From Bacteroidales bacterium (lineage in GTDB: Bacteria; Bacteroidota; Bacteroidia; Bacteroidales; UBA1402), in the NCBI GenBank assembly GCA_023230125.1, contig JALNXZ010000008.1, forward strand, positions 1 to 17,418: a stretch of 17,418 nucleotides of DNA, in the 5' to 3' direction. The stretch's first letter is position 1; each line of letters starts with the position of its first letter. The translations under genes and the position numbers were made by a program. The notes beneath the pieces are model-generated. The model did no database searches. It was not told the DNA's origin and was given only the letters and a program-made list of their open reading frames with translations. Of this stretch, positions 1 to 7,687 are shown in pieces.

Positions 1-30
1 AAACATAAAAAACAAGAAAGAATGAGATGA
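1..30 (+). CDS. Possible 3' end of an upstream gene (PadR-type regulator suspected)
   Basis: Reading codons from base 1 gives a short, very basic tail (KHKKQERMR) ending in TGA at 28-30. That stop overlaps the ATG of the PspC gene (27-29) in an ATGA arrangement, typical of translationally coupled genes. Bacteroidota PspC genes of this layout usually follow a PadR-family regulator gene, so this tail could be its C-terminus. Only nine codons are visible and the identity is inferred from context alone; it could also be a chance open frame. Confidence 0.3.
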   Translation, partial: KHKKQERMR

Positions 31-1112
31 AAAAAACCTTAAGTGTTAATTTGGGTGGCTCTGTTTATCATATTGACGAAGACGCCTATCAGGAATTGAT
101 GGATTATTTGCAGGATGTGAAGAAACATCTTAGTGATGAAGCTTCTTCCGAAGAGGTTCTCAATGACATTGAACAACGCATCAGTGAACTTTTCACTCAG
201 TGGATGCAAGGTAAACGCGAGGTTATTACAGCCTCTGATGTAAATCAAGTGATTGATGTTCTCGGACGTCCCGAACAATATGACAGCGCAGAGGATGAAC
301 CGAGAAATGAAAAAGAAAAAGCGGAAGAAAAGGAAAACCGAAAAGAAGAACATAACCGTTCCACAAGCAACGCTCATCGTAAATTGTACCGTGATACCGA
401 CAACGCCATTATAGGAGGTGTTTGCTCAGGTTTGGCCGTTTATTTGAATGTGAGTCCGGTTCTGGTGCGCTTGCTTTACTTCCTGTCGGTTCTGTTTGGC
501 GGTACTGGATTGCTCCTCTATTTCGTTTGCTGGATTATCATACCTGAAGCCAGGACAGCAGCTCAACGCCTCGAAATGTGGGGGGAAGATGTAACCATCG
601 AGAACATTGAGAAGAAAGTCCGTGAGGAATATGGAAAGGTGAAAGGCCAGGTCGATGGTTATGTAAATTCAAACCGGTTTCAAGAGAATATGCATACGGC
701 TGGAAACAGATTCGTCGAATTTTGCCGTGTATGTGTAAAAGTATTTTTTGCTTTCATTGCCGGCTCAATCGGTTTGGCAGGTTTCGCTGTTCTGATTGCT
801 TTGGTGTTGACATTAATGGTCATTTGGACTGGAAACATTCATTTTGCCACAGCATGGCCTCATGAAATTATACCTTTGCAACAAGTTTTGACCAATCCAT
901 CTTCGGCTACTTGGATGACTTTGGGTTTGATCCTGACAATAGGTATTCCTTTCATAGCCTTTTTTAAATTATTGTTTGGAAGGATGTTGAATTTTAAGCC
1001 GACGTCAAAATGGGAGGTATGGGTTGGTTTTATTTTCTGGTTCATAGGAATAGGATTGTGCATATTCTTTAGCATGGACGTGTTATCAAATTTCGGAGGT
1101 GTCTGGATATAA
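27..1112 (+). CDS. PspC domain-containing membrane protein
   Basis: A 361-residue inner-membrane protein. Residues about 1-85 form a soluble helical N-terminal region common to Bacteroidota PspC proteins. Residues about 88-117 are a highly charged Glu/Lys/Arg linker. Residues about 118-175 are the PspC domain (KLYRDTDNAIIGGVCSGLA followed by a hydrophobic helix ending WIIIPEA). Further membrane segments lie near 238-267, 296-316 and 331-350. PspC proteins are linked to envelope stress in Proteobacteria; in Bacteroidota the role is not established, and no PspA or PspB is visible here. The ATG at 27 is chosen because it begins the conserved N-terminus and overlaps an upstream stop codon as ATGA, suggesting an operon with a gene left of the window. 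A strong terminator follows 41 bp after the stop. Confidence 0.93.
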   Translation: MKKTLSVNLGGSVYHIDEDAYQELMDYLQDVKKHLSDEASSEEVLNDIEQRISELFTQWMQGKREVITASDVNQVIDVLGRPEQYDSAEDEPRNEKEKAEEKENRKEEHNRSTSNAHRKLYRDTDNAIIGGVCSGLAVYLNVSPVLVRLLYFLSVLFGGTGLLLYFVCWIIIPEARTAAQRLEMWGEDVTIENIEKKVREEYGKVKGQVDGYVNSNRFQENMHTAGNRFVEFCRVCVKVFFAFIAGSIGLAGFAVLIALVLTLMVIWTGNIHFATAWPHEIIPLQQVLTNPSSATWMTLGLILTIGIPFIAFFKLLFGRMLNFKPTSKWEVWVGFIFWFIGIGLCIFFSMDVLSNFGGVWI

Positions 1113-1153
1113 ACAAGAATGGAAAGTTAGATATTCAGCTCCTGTTTTTCGAT

Positions 1154-1186
1154 AATCCTGATTGTTTTTGACAATCAGGATTTTTT
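1154..1186 (+). terminator. Intrinsic terminator after the PspC gene
   Basis: AATCCTGATTG (1154-1164) and CAATCAGGATT (1172-1182) form a perfect 11-bp stem with a 7-nt loop. An uninterrupted T run at 1181-1186 follows. It ends the PspC transcript and isolates the next gene. Confidence 0.92.
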
Positions 1187-1246
1187 ATATTAGTATATAA
1201 TTAAAAATAAATTAATAATATAAATATATAATAGATTTATAAATGA

Positions 1247-1254
1247 TATCTTTG
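1247..1254 (+). promoter_or_regulatory. Bacteroidota -7 promoter box for the LRR/dockerin gene
   Basis: TATCTTTG is a perfect match to the Bacteroidota -7 element TAnnTTTG and lies in a very AT-rich stretch (about 1187-1300) between a terminator and the next gene. No good TTTG -33 element is visible 19-21 bp upstream. Transcription would begin near 1258, giving a leader of roughly 75-117 nt depending on the start codon used. Confidence 0.55.
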
Positions 1255-1374
1255 TAAAATTAAATCAATGTTATTAAATCAAATTGCATATATTTATATA
1301 TATGTTTCAATAATCAGTTTAATAGCGAGTTGATGAATTTATTTAAAAGTGTTACATTTATAAATCTGAAAAAA

Positions 1375-3489
1375 ATGAAAAAACATTATCTGTTTGTTTT
1401 TGTTGGTCTGATGCTATATCAGACATTTTGTGGCAATTTTGGTGAAGTCAGTGCTGAAAATGCTGTGCCAGACACCCTTTCGTGGACATGGGAGGTCTCC
1501 TCTACGGTGAGTACACAAACCAAAACCTGTATTTTGGAGTTTTCGGATAACTTATTGGTGAACTGGGGTGACGGAGTAACGGAGTGGATACCTGATTCCT
1601 TGAGCTCAAAGGTTATTACACACGTCTATTCTGTTCAGGCGAATTATACCTGTACTGCAATAGGGGTTGGAATTTCTTATTTTAAGGCGGATTCGAGACG
1701 CCTTTTGAGTCTCAATTCCCTGAAGGCACCCTCATTGACTTACCTGAGTTGTACAAGTAACCAGATCAGTTCTCTAGATTTGACAAAGAATACCCAGCTG
1801 GTATCTTTATATTGCGGTGGAAATGATCTGGATGTTTTAAACTTAAGTCAGAATACTAAATTGCAGACATTGACTTGCTCTGACAATCAGCTTGCAGAAT
1901 TGGATGTCTCGATGTTGCCGGTATTAAAGAAAATCACCAGCCATACCAATCCACTGGTCAGAATCAATATATTTTCTGCAGGTGCCCTGACCTATTTGTC
2001 ATGCTCCGCCTGCAGTCTTTCTGCAGAAAGACTGGATTCTATATTTGTTGCTTTGCCTACGCTTAATACTGTATCTACCAGCAGAAACCTTTATGTCCTG
2101 AACAATCCGGGATCGTCTTCCTGTCACTCGGAAATTGCTGCAGCCAAAAACTGGACGTTGGATCGTGTCATTACGCAAAGTTCGTTTTATTTGCCGTCGG
2201 TTTCATGCAAAATGGCCGATTCTGTCCAAGTCAATATTTGTCTGAAGAATACGGCACCGACTATAGCTTTTGAACTCGACTTGCTAATACCGGACGGCTT
2301 TATTTTGGATACGTTGCGAAGTTGTCTTTCTACTGCCCGGAAAGGTCAACATCTGTTGTCTATCGCCAGAATATCAACCTCTTCACAGCTCTATAAATTT
2401 ATAGCTTATTCCCTGAATATGAAGGATGTGTTTTCAGGAACGGATGGCTCGCTGCTTGAATTATATCTCAAAGCCCCCGATGTTATAAAAACATATACTA
2501 TAGATATTCAAAATGTTGTACTGATAGATACATTGACGAATTTAATAGATGTTTCCGTAACAGATGGCCAGATATCGGTAAAATCCATCTCACAGACGGG
2601 TGATGCCAATGGTGATAAAATGGTGGATGTGACAGATATCGTCAACCTGGTTGCTTTTATTAATGGCCGTCAACCTGCTGGTATTGATTCTGCGGCAATA
2701 GATCTTGACGGAAATGGGTTATGGAATGTGGCAGATATTGCTAAGCTGGTGCTCATCATCAATTCAGGTGAAATATTGATAAGATCAGTTTCCGTGATGA
2801 CTTCATCAGACGTTGGGAAATTATCGATCTATCATGCAGAAGAGGCATCAGTTGGGAATCACTTGTTTTTGCGCTGCTCGGCGGAAAATTCGGAAAATCT
2901 GGAATTGTGTCTTGATAATGTCGACGATGTTCAGGCTTTTCAAGTGGATATCATATTACCGGAAGGATTGAAATTTCAGACAGGTCAATTCTTACAAAAT
3001 TCGGAACGAAATTCCGGACATATGTTTTCCATCCATCGGTATTCAGAAAATAGATATCGGCTATTATCCTATGCCTTAAAACCGGATGCTGCATTTTTAG
3101 GGAAATCAGGGATATTGGCAAACTTGGTGTTGGAAGGCACTGAAAATGTCAGTGATGGATCCTATCCGATAACCATGGAGCAAGCAGTTCTTACTGGAAT
3201 GAATCTTTCTTCTGTCTCATCAAAGCTGTATGACGCAGTCTTGATACTGGGACCTCAGAAAGAAAAGGATGAATCCATCTCATTCGGAACAGACAGAAAT
3301 TCGCATTTATGGATTCGTGGGGATGGACTTACAGCATTTTCAGTTTGGGATTTCACCGGGAAGCAGCTTATTCAGAAAAAACTGGATGAAGTGGATTTTT
3401 ATAGTGAACGGCTCGAGAGAGGTCTGTATATGGTTAGGGCAAGTTCCAAGTATAAATGCGATTATATTCAAAAAGTGGCGGTCGAATAA
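1375..3489 (+). CDS. T9SS-exported LRR protein with dockerin flanked by two cohesin-like domains
   Basis: A 704-residue protein if started at ATG 1375. Earlier in-frame starts (TTG 1330, ATG 1333) only add a tail before the signal peptide, which begins MKKHYLFVFVG and probably ends at VSA near residue 27. Then come a PKD-like strand region with VNWGDG (about 30-100), degenerate leucine-rich repeats of the LxCxxNQLxxLDL type (about 110-265) and a cohesin-like beta domain (about 275-404). A type I dockerin follows with two calcium loops, DANGDKMVDVTD (410-421) and DLDGNGLWNVAD (443-454). A second cohesin-like domain (about 490-625) and a type A T9SS sorting domain (about 635-704, with GLYMVRAS) complete it. 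The two beta domains share AFxxDxxxPxG, R..GH..SI and SY.L patterns, so they look duplicated. The sorting domain predicts outer-membrane passage and surface attachment or release. Ligand and function are unknown. The gene appears to stand alone. Confidence 0.88.
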   Translation: MKKHYLFVFVGLMLYQTFCGNFGEVSAENAVPDTLSWTWEVSSTVSTQTKTCILEFSDNLLVNWGDGVTEWIPDSLSSKVITHVYSVQANYTCTAIGVGISYFKADSRRLLSLNSLKAPSLTYLSCTSNQISSLDLTKNTQLVSLYCGGNDLDVLNLSQNTKLQTLTCSDNQLAELDVSMLPVLKKITSHTNPLVRINIFSAGALTYLSCSACSLSAERLDSIFVALPTLNTVSTSRNLYVLNNPGSSSCHSEIAAAKNWTLDRVITQSSFYLPSVSCKMADSVQVNICLKNTAPTIAFELDLLIPDGFILDTLRSCLSTARKGQHLLSIARISTSSQLYKFIAYSLNMKDVFSGTDGSLLELYLKAPDVIKTYTIDIQNVVLIDTLTNLIDVSVTDGQISVKSISQTGDANGDKMVDVTDIVNLVAFINGRQPAGIDSAAIDLDGNGLWNVADIAKLVLIINSGEILIRSVSVMTSSDVGKLSIYHAEEASVGNHLFLRCSAENSENLELCLDNVDDVQAFQVDIILPEGLKFQTGQFLQNSERNSGHMFSIHRYSENRYRLLSYALKPDAAFLGKSGILANLVLEGTENVSDGSYPITMEQAVLTGMNLSSVSSKLYDAVLILGPQKEKDESISFGTDRNSHLWIRGDGLTAFSVWDFTGKQLIQKKLDEVDFYSERLERGLYMVRASSKYKCDYIQKVAVE

Positions 3490-3577
3490 TGTACATTTTG
3501 TCAGTTTTGATGGCAAAAGATCTATTTTTGCGGCCAAATATGTCATGTTTTCTATGGATTTTGCCAACTGAATCTTT

Positions 3578-3593
3578 TGGCACGGATTTCGCT
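3578..3593 (+). promoter_or_regulatory. Sigma-54 (RpoN)-type promoter upstream of groESL
   Basis: TGGCAC at 3578-3583, five bases, then TCGCT at 3589-3593. This fits the -24/-12 consensus TGGCAC-N5-TTGCW with one mismatch (C for T), and the invariant GG (3579-3580) and GC (3591-3592) are exactly 12 bp apart. A start near 3603 would leave a leader of about 98 nt before groES. No TAnnTTTG box was found in the 210-bp gap, so this is the best promoter candidate. A sigma-54 promoter needs an enhancer-binding activator, whose site would lie inside the preceding gene; none was identified. Confidence 0.55.
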
Positions 3594-3605
3594 GTTAACA
3601 GGTTG

Positions 3606-3623
3606 TCGGTTCAAAAAAACCGA
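3606..3623 (+). other. Small hairpin at the predicted 5' end of the groESL leader
   Basis: TCGGTT (3606-3611) pairs with AACCGA (3618-3623) around a 6-nt A-rich loop. It starts about 3 nt downstream of the start site predicted from the sigma-54-type promoter. It may protect the mRNA 5' end or be a regulatory structure. No CIRCE-type inverted repeat is present in this leader. Confidence 0.35.
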
Positions 3624-3646
3624 GTGTATTCTTACGTGAAAATGAA

Positions 3647-3665
3647 CGTGGGGTAGCCCGTCACG
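3647..3665 (+). other. Second, bulged hairpin in the groESL leader
   Basis: CGTGGGG (3647-3653) can pair with CCC (3657-3659) and CACG (3662-3665) around a 3-nt loop with a 2-nt bulge. It lies 35 bp before the groES start. It could affect translation of groES, but a chance structure is equally possible. Confidence 0.25.
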
Positions 3666-3700
3666 ATTTTAATATTTATCAACTTAAAAATAGTATTACT

Positions 3701-3970
3701 ATGGCATTACAACCTTTATCTGACCGCGTGCTGGTAAATCCCGCAGCAGCAGAACAAAAAACAGCGAGTGGCATTATTATTCCAGATTCCGCGAAGGAAA
3801 AACCTCTAAAAGGCGAAGTTGTCGCAGTCGGTCCAGGTACAAAAGATGAAACCATGCAGGTTAGCGTGGGTGACGTCGTTCTGTACGGTAAATATGCCGG
3901 CACTGAAATCGAAGTCGATGGTGAGAAATTACTTATTATGCGTCAATCAGACATATTTGCTAAATTTTAA
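3701..3970 (+). CDS. groES: Co-chaperonin GroES (Hsp10)
   Basis: An 89-residue heptameric lid of the GroEL chaperonin, acting in the cytosol. The N-terminus LQPLSDRVLV is the family signature. The mobile loop that contacts GroEL is around residues 17-33 (TASGIIIPDSA). The conserved VGPG and GDVVLYGKYAGTE strands and the C-terminal RQSDIFAKF are all present. Length is slightly shorter than the E. coli protein (97) but normal for Bacteroidota. The stop is 14 nt before groEL, so the two genes are surely co-transcribed. The leader (3490-3700) carries a sigma-54-type promoter and two weak hairpins. Confidence 0.98.
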   Translation: MALQPLSDRVLVNPAAAEQKTASGIIIPDSAKEKPLKGEVVAVGPGTKDETMQVSVGDVVLYGKYAGTEIEVDGEKLLIMRQSDIFAKF

Positions 3971-3984
3971 AAATACATATAATC

Positions 3985-5622
3985 ATGGCAAAAGAAATTA
4001 AATTCAATATGGAAGCCCGCGATTTACTGAAGAGCGGAGTTGATCAATTGGCAGATGCGGTAAAAGTAACATTGGGACCTAAAGGTCGCAATGTCATCCT
4101 GGAAAAGAAATTTGGTGCACCTCAAATTACCAAAGACGGTGTGACTGTCGCCAAAGAAATTGAGTTGGAGAATCCTTACGAGAACATTGGTGCACAACTT
4201 GTTAAAGAAGTTGCTTCCAAAACAGGTGAAGATGCAGGTGACGGTACAACTACCGCTACTGTTCTGGCACAATGTATTGTTCGTGAAGGTCTAAAGAATG
4301 TTACCGCCGGTGCTAATCCAATGGATTTGAAACGTGGTATTGACAAAGCTGTTGCAGCTGTCGTTGCCCACATCAAGACTCAAGCCAAAGAAGTTGGTAC
4401 CAATTTTGAAAAAATCAAACAAGTGGCCCGCATTTCTGCCAATAATGATTCTGAAATAGGTGAACTGATTGCAGAAGCCATGCAGAAAGTGACCAAGGAA
4501 GGTGTCATTACCATTGAAGAAGCCAAAGGTACCGATACACACATTGACGTTGTAGAAGGTATGCAGTTTGACCGTGGTTATCTTTCAGCTTATTTCGTAA
4601 CCGACACAGAAAAAATGGAAGTGGAAATGGAAAATCCATATGTCCTGATCCACGACAAGAAAATTTCTTCACTGAAAGAATTGTTGCCAGTACTTGAAGC
4701 AGCTGTTCAAACCGGTCGTCCATTATTGATCATCGCTGAAGATATCGATGGTGAAGCATTGACTACTTTGGTTGTAAACCGTTTGCGTGCCAATCTGAAA
4801 ATATGTGCTGTCAAAGCTCCTGGTTTCGGCGACCGTCGCAAGGAAATGTTGCAGGATATCGCTACTCTTACCGGTGGCGTTGTTATCTCTGAAGAACAAG
4901 GTTTGCAACTGGAAACAACGACACTTGAGATGTTGGGTTCTGCTGAAAAAGTTACTGTCACTAAAGATAATACAACTGTTGTCAACGGTAAAGGTAAAAA
5001 AGAAGCCATTGTTGAACGTGTTGCTCAGATCAAGGCTCAGATTGCCAAAACAACGTCCGATTATGACCGCGAAAAATTGCAGGAACGTCTGGCTAAATTG
5101 GCCGGTGGCGTAGCTGTTCTTTACATAGGTGCTCCTTCTGAAGTTGAAATGAAAGAGAAGAAAGACCGTGTAGACGATGCTTTGAGTGCTACTCGTGCCG
5201 CTATTGAAGAAGGTACTGTCCCTGGTGGTGGTGTTGCATACATCCGTGCCTTGAAGGCTATAGAAAACCTGAAGGGTGCCAACGAAGAAGAAACACTCGG
5301 TATCAAGATTGTTCGTCGAGCCATCGAAGAACCTCTCCGTCAGATTGTATTCAACGCAGGAAAAGAAGGCGCTGTGGTTGTACAAAAAGTAGCTGAAGGC
5401 AAGGATGACTTCGGTTACAATGCGCAAACAGATACCTATGAGAACTTCTATGCAACCGGCGTGATCGATCCGGCAAAAGTGACCCGTGTGGCTCTTGAAA
5501 ATGCTGCTTCTATCGCTGGCATGTTCCTGACCACCGAATGTGTGGTCGCAGAGAAGAAAGAAGATAATCCTGCTCCAACGATGCCTGCCGGCATGGGTGG
5601 TGGCATGGGTGGTATGATGTAA
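3985..5622 (+). CDS. groEL: Chaperonin GroEL (Hsp60)
   Basis: A 545-residue ATP-dependent folding chamber, full length for the family. Visible landmarks are the N-terminal AKEIKFNMEARDLLKSGVD and the nucleotide-binding TLGPKGRNVILEK (about 29-41). AGDGTTTATVLAQ (about 84-97) carries the ATP-hydrolysis aspartate. VKAPGFGDRRKEMLQDIA lies in the apical domain, VPGGGVAYIRA in the C-terminal equatorial domain, and the protein ends in the GGGMGGMM tail. It follows groES by 14 nt and ends at a strong terminator, giving a two-gene unit. Long open frames on the opposite strand reflect biased codon use in this highly expressed gene and are not called. Confidence 0.99.
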   Translation: MAKEIKFNMEARDLLKSGVDQLADAVKVTLGPKGRNVILEKKFGAPQITKDGVTVAKEIELENPYENIGAQLVKEVASKTGEDAGDGTTTATVLAQCIVREGLKNVTAGANPMDLKRGIDKAVAAVVAHIKTQAKEVGTNFEKIKQVARISANNDSEIGELIAEAMQKVTKEGVITIEEAKGTDTHIDVVEGMQFDRGYLSAYFVTDTEKMEVEMENPYVLIHDKKISSLKELLPVLEAAVQTGRPLLIIAEDIDGEALTTLVVNRLRANLKICAVKAPGFGDRRKEMLQDIATLTGGVVISEEQGLQLETTTLEMLGSAEKVTVTKDNTTVVNGKGKKEAIVERVAQIKAQIAKTTSDYDREKLQERLAKLAGGVAVLYIGAPSEVEMKEKKDRVDDALSATRAAIEEGTVPGGGVAYIRALKAIENLKGANEEETLGIKIVRRAIEEPLRQIVFNAGKEGAVVVQKVAEGKDDFGYNAQTDTYENFYATGVIDPAKVTRVALENAASIAGMFLTTECVVAEKKEDNPAPTMPAGMGGGMGGMM

Positions 5623-5645
5623 CATTCAGGTCCTATAATTAAAAG

Positions 5646-5678
5646 AAACGCCTCAGTCGTAAGACCGGGGCGTTTTTT
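5646..5678 (+). terminator. Intrinsic terminator after groEL
   Basis: AAACGCCTC (5646-5654) pairs with GGGGCGTTT (5667-5675), a 9-bp stem with one T-G wobble. An inner GTC/GAC pair closes a GTAA loop. T's continue to 5678. It lies 24 bp after the groEL stop. Confidence 0.95.
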
Positions 5679-5772
5679 GTTATAGGATATCTTTTTGTTA
5701 TGCTTTTCTAATCATTCATTAAATTATAATAAAAAATATACGGGCTATTTTTCAGAATTAATGTTTTATTTA

Positions 5773-5780
5773 TATTTTTG
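5773..5780 (+). promoter_or_regulatory. Bacteroidota -7 promoter box for the DUF3857 gene pair
   Basis: TATTTTTG is a perfect TAnnTTTG element. A T-rich stretch at 5748-5753, about 20 bp upstream, is an imperfect -33 partner. Its last base is only 11 nt before the ATG at 5792, so transcription would start near 5784 and the leader would be about 8 nt. The rest of the 5623-5791 gap holds only the groEL terminator and AT-rich sequence. Confidence 0.65.
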
Positions 5781-5791
5781 TCAAAAGACAA

Positions 5792-7654
5792 ATGACCTTG
5801 AATATAAAAAATATTCTGCTTATCCATTTGTTTCTAGTTTCCGGAAGCTTTGTGGAAATATTGTCAGCCGCTGATTTTGAATGTGTCAGTTCTGTCAGCC
5901 GGATTAATGTCGCTAAAAATCAACGGTGCATCACAGACAGTTTTGTCTATCAGGTCAATAATCGTTATGGCGAACATTACACGGATTTTTCCATATATTA
6001 TTCTAAAATATCTAAAATAACCAATGTCAAGGTTTGGATAGAAGATGTTAAAGGTAACCGGATACGTGATTTGAAAAAGAATGAAATCAAAGATCAAAGT
6101 TACATTTCAGGCTATACACTCTATCAAGATGACAGAATCAAATCTTTTCAAGTCAAGCACAATACATACCCTTATAGAATTTGTTATACCTATACATGCA
6201 TAGAGTCACAGTTTCCCCAGATTGCTGACTGGAGGCCAATATATACAATCGATTATCCCATCGGGGAATCGAAACTCAGTGTGACTATTCCCAAAGATTA
6301 TCCGGTGACGCACTACGTCAATAATGTCTTAAGAGTGAAAACGGATACTTTGCCGGATAAGATTGTGACTGAATATTTGGTAAAAGGTGACAACATTAAG
6401 GATGCAATACGCGGAAATAACCTGTTTAACGTTGATTGGCCCAGGGTCATCATGACCCCATTGCATTTTCGCTTTGGGGTAGATGGAAGTTCGGAAAGCT
6501 GGGAAACATTCGGTGATTGGTATGATCTTTTGAATAAAGGGCTTACGAAACTGCCTGAAGCAGAAAAAGCAAGGGTCGCTGTATTGCTTCAGGGAATGAC
6601 TGATACAATGGAGATTGTCAAGACCCTTTATCAATATTTGCAGGATAATACCCGGTACATCAATATCAACATAGGCATTGGGGGTTTAAAGTCTTTTCCG
6701 GCTTCTTATGTTGCGTTCAACAAGTATGGAGATTGCAAGGCGTTGACCAATTATATGAAAGCTTTGCTCGAGTACAAAGGAATCAAAAGCTATTTTGTGT
6801 TGATAAACAGCGGTCAATATGCTGAAAAGATGGTTGAAACTATACCATGCTCTCAGTTTAATCATGTTTTGCTGGCTGTCCCTATTTCAAAGGACACTTT
6901 TTGGATAGAAAATACAACCAGTGTCCAACCTTTTGGCTATGTGGGGTCTTTTACCCAGAACAGAAAAGCACTTCTTATTTCGAGAGGGCATAGCCATTTA
7001 GTTTCGATGCCTTCGCTTAAAAGAAGTGAAGTCCTTTCCATTCGGAAAATGGATGTCACTGTGGATGAAAAGGGTGAAGCAGACCTTTCTGCCATTTTCT
7101 TCAATAAAGGCCGGGCCTATGAATATCTTAATTCCATCAAGCACTATTGTTCAGAAAATGACAAAAATACATTCATCAATTTTTATATCCCTTTTGATAG
7201 CTATGAACTGAAGAATTGGAAGTTTAGAGAATATCAACGAGACAGTGCCAGAATTGACCTTACACTCAGGATGTACGTTTATAGATTGGGTAGGGTAATT
7301 GGCAATGATCTTTATATAAAAACGTTTCCTATCCAGACAGGTCTCAAGGATTTACCGATTCCAGCCAATATGTCGGCATCACTTGCCTTTCCAGTCTGCA
7401 ATATTGACTCTGCAATTTATCATGTACCTGATACGTATAAATTGAAGTACATGCCCGAGTCTATACATCTCAACTCAAATTTTGGGGACTTCCTTTTCAC
7501 TTTTACGATGAAAGGGGAAAATATTTGCGTTAATAAAAAAATTGAATTGTATCAGAGAGAATACACGGCCTCCGACTATGAACTTTTCTATGCGTTCATG
7601 AAATCCATCAAAGAGTCTGAAAACACAAACATAATTTGTCTGACAAAGAATTAA
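5792..7654 (+). CDS. Exported DUF3857 / transglutaminase-like protein (Cys and His present)
   Basis: A 620-residue protein with a signal peptide at about 1-26 (ending ILSA), so it acts outside the cytoplasm. Residues about 40-225 match a DUF3857-type beta domain. Residues about 265-400 form a transglutaminase-like core: YGDCKALTNYM holds the nucleophile C315, FNHVLL holds H358, and FWIENTT puts E373 where the classical triad has Asp. The rest (about 410-620) resembles the C-terminal DUF3858-type beta domain. This fold occurs in cysteine proteases and peptide-modifying enzymes; substrate and reaction are unknown here. A paralogue lies 33 bp downstream on the same strand, so the pair is probably co-transcribed from the promoter at 5773. 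The ATG at 5792 is the only start that keeps the signal peptide. Confidence 0.88.
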   Translation: MTLNIKNILLIHLFLVSGSFVEILSAADFECVSSVSRINVAKNQRCITDSFVYQVNNRYGEHYTDFSIYYSKISKITNVKVWIEDVKGNRIRDLKKNEIKDQSYISGYTLYQDDRIKSFQVKHNTYPYRICYTYTCIESQFPQIADWRPIYTIDYPIGESKLSVTIPKDYPVTHYVNNVLRVKTDTLPDKIVTEYLVKGDNIKDAIRGNNLFNVDWPRVIMTPLHFRFGVDGSSESWETFGDWYDLLNKGLTKLPEAEKARVAVLLQGMTDTMEIVKTLYQYLQDNTRYININIGIGGLKSFPASYVAFNKYGDCKALTNYMKALLEYKGIKSYFVLINSGQYAEKMVETIPCSQFNHVLLAVPISKDTFWIENTTSVQPFGYVGSFTQNRKALLISRGHSHLVSMPSLKRSEVLSIRKMDVTVDEKGEADLSAIFFNKGRAYEYLNSIKHYCSENDKNTFINFYIPFDSYELKNWKFREYQRDSARIDLTLRMYVYRLGRVIGNDLYIKTFPIQTGLKDLPIPANMSASLAFPVCNIDSAIYHVPDTYKLKYMPESIHLNSNFGDFLFTFTMKGENICVNKKIELYQREYTASDYELFYAFMKSIKESENTNIICLTKN

Positions 7655-7687
7655 AGTTTCTACCATATCCATAAACTATTGATAAAC

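Noticed and set aside
1330..1374. TTG 1330 or ATG 1333 as the start of the LRR/dockerin protein
   Set aside because: These starts put 14-15 residues in front of a typical signal peptide; ATG 1375 gives a clean MKK-hydrophobic leader. ATG 1333 cannot be fully excluded.
3513..3531. GCAAAA/TTTTGC hairpin shortly after the LRR/dockerin gene, as a terminator
   Set aside because: The stem is only 6 bp of mostly A-T pairs and no T run follows. I cannot support a terminator for this gene.
3456..3656. 66-codon plus-strand frame between the LRR gene and groES
   Set aside because: It starts inside the LRR gene, spans the predicted sigma-54-type promoter and groESL leader, and has no protein-like features.
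4723..5625. 300-codon open frame on the strand opposite groEL
   Set aside because: It lies wholly antisense to groEL, its translation is rich in Phe, Cys and Ser with no recognisable domain, and such frames arise from codon bias in highly expressed genes.
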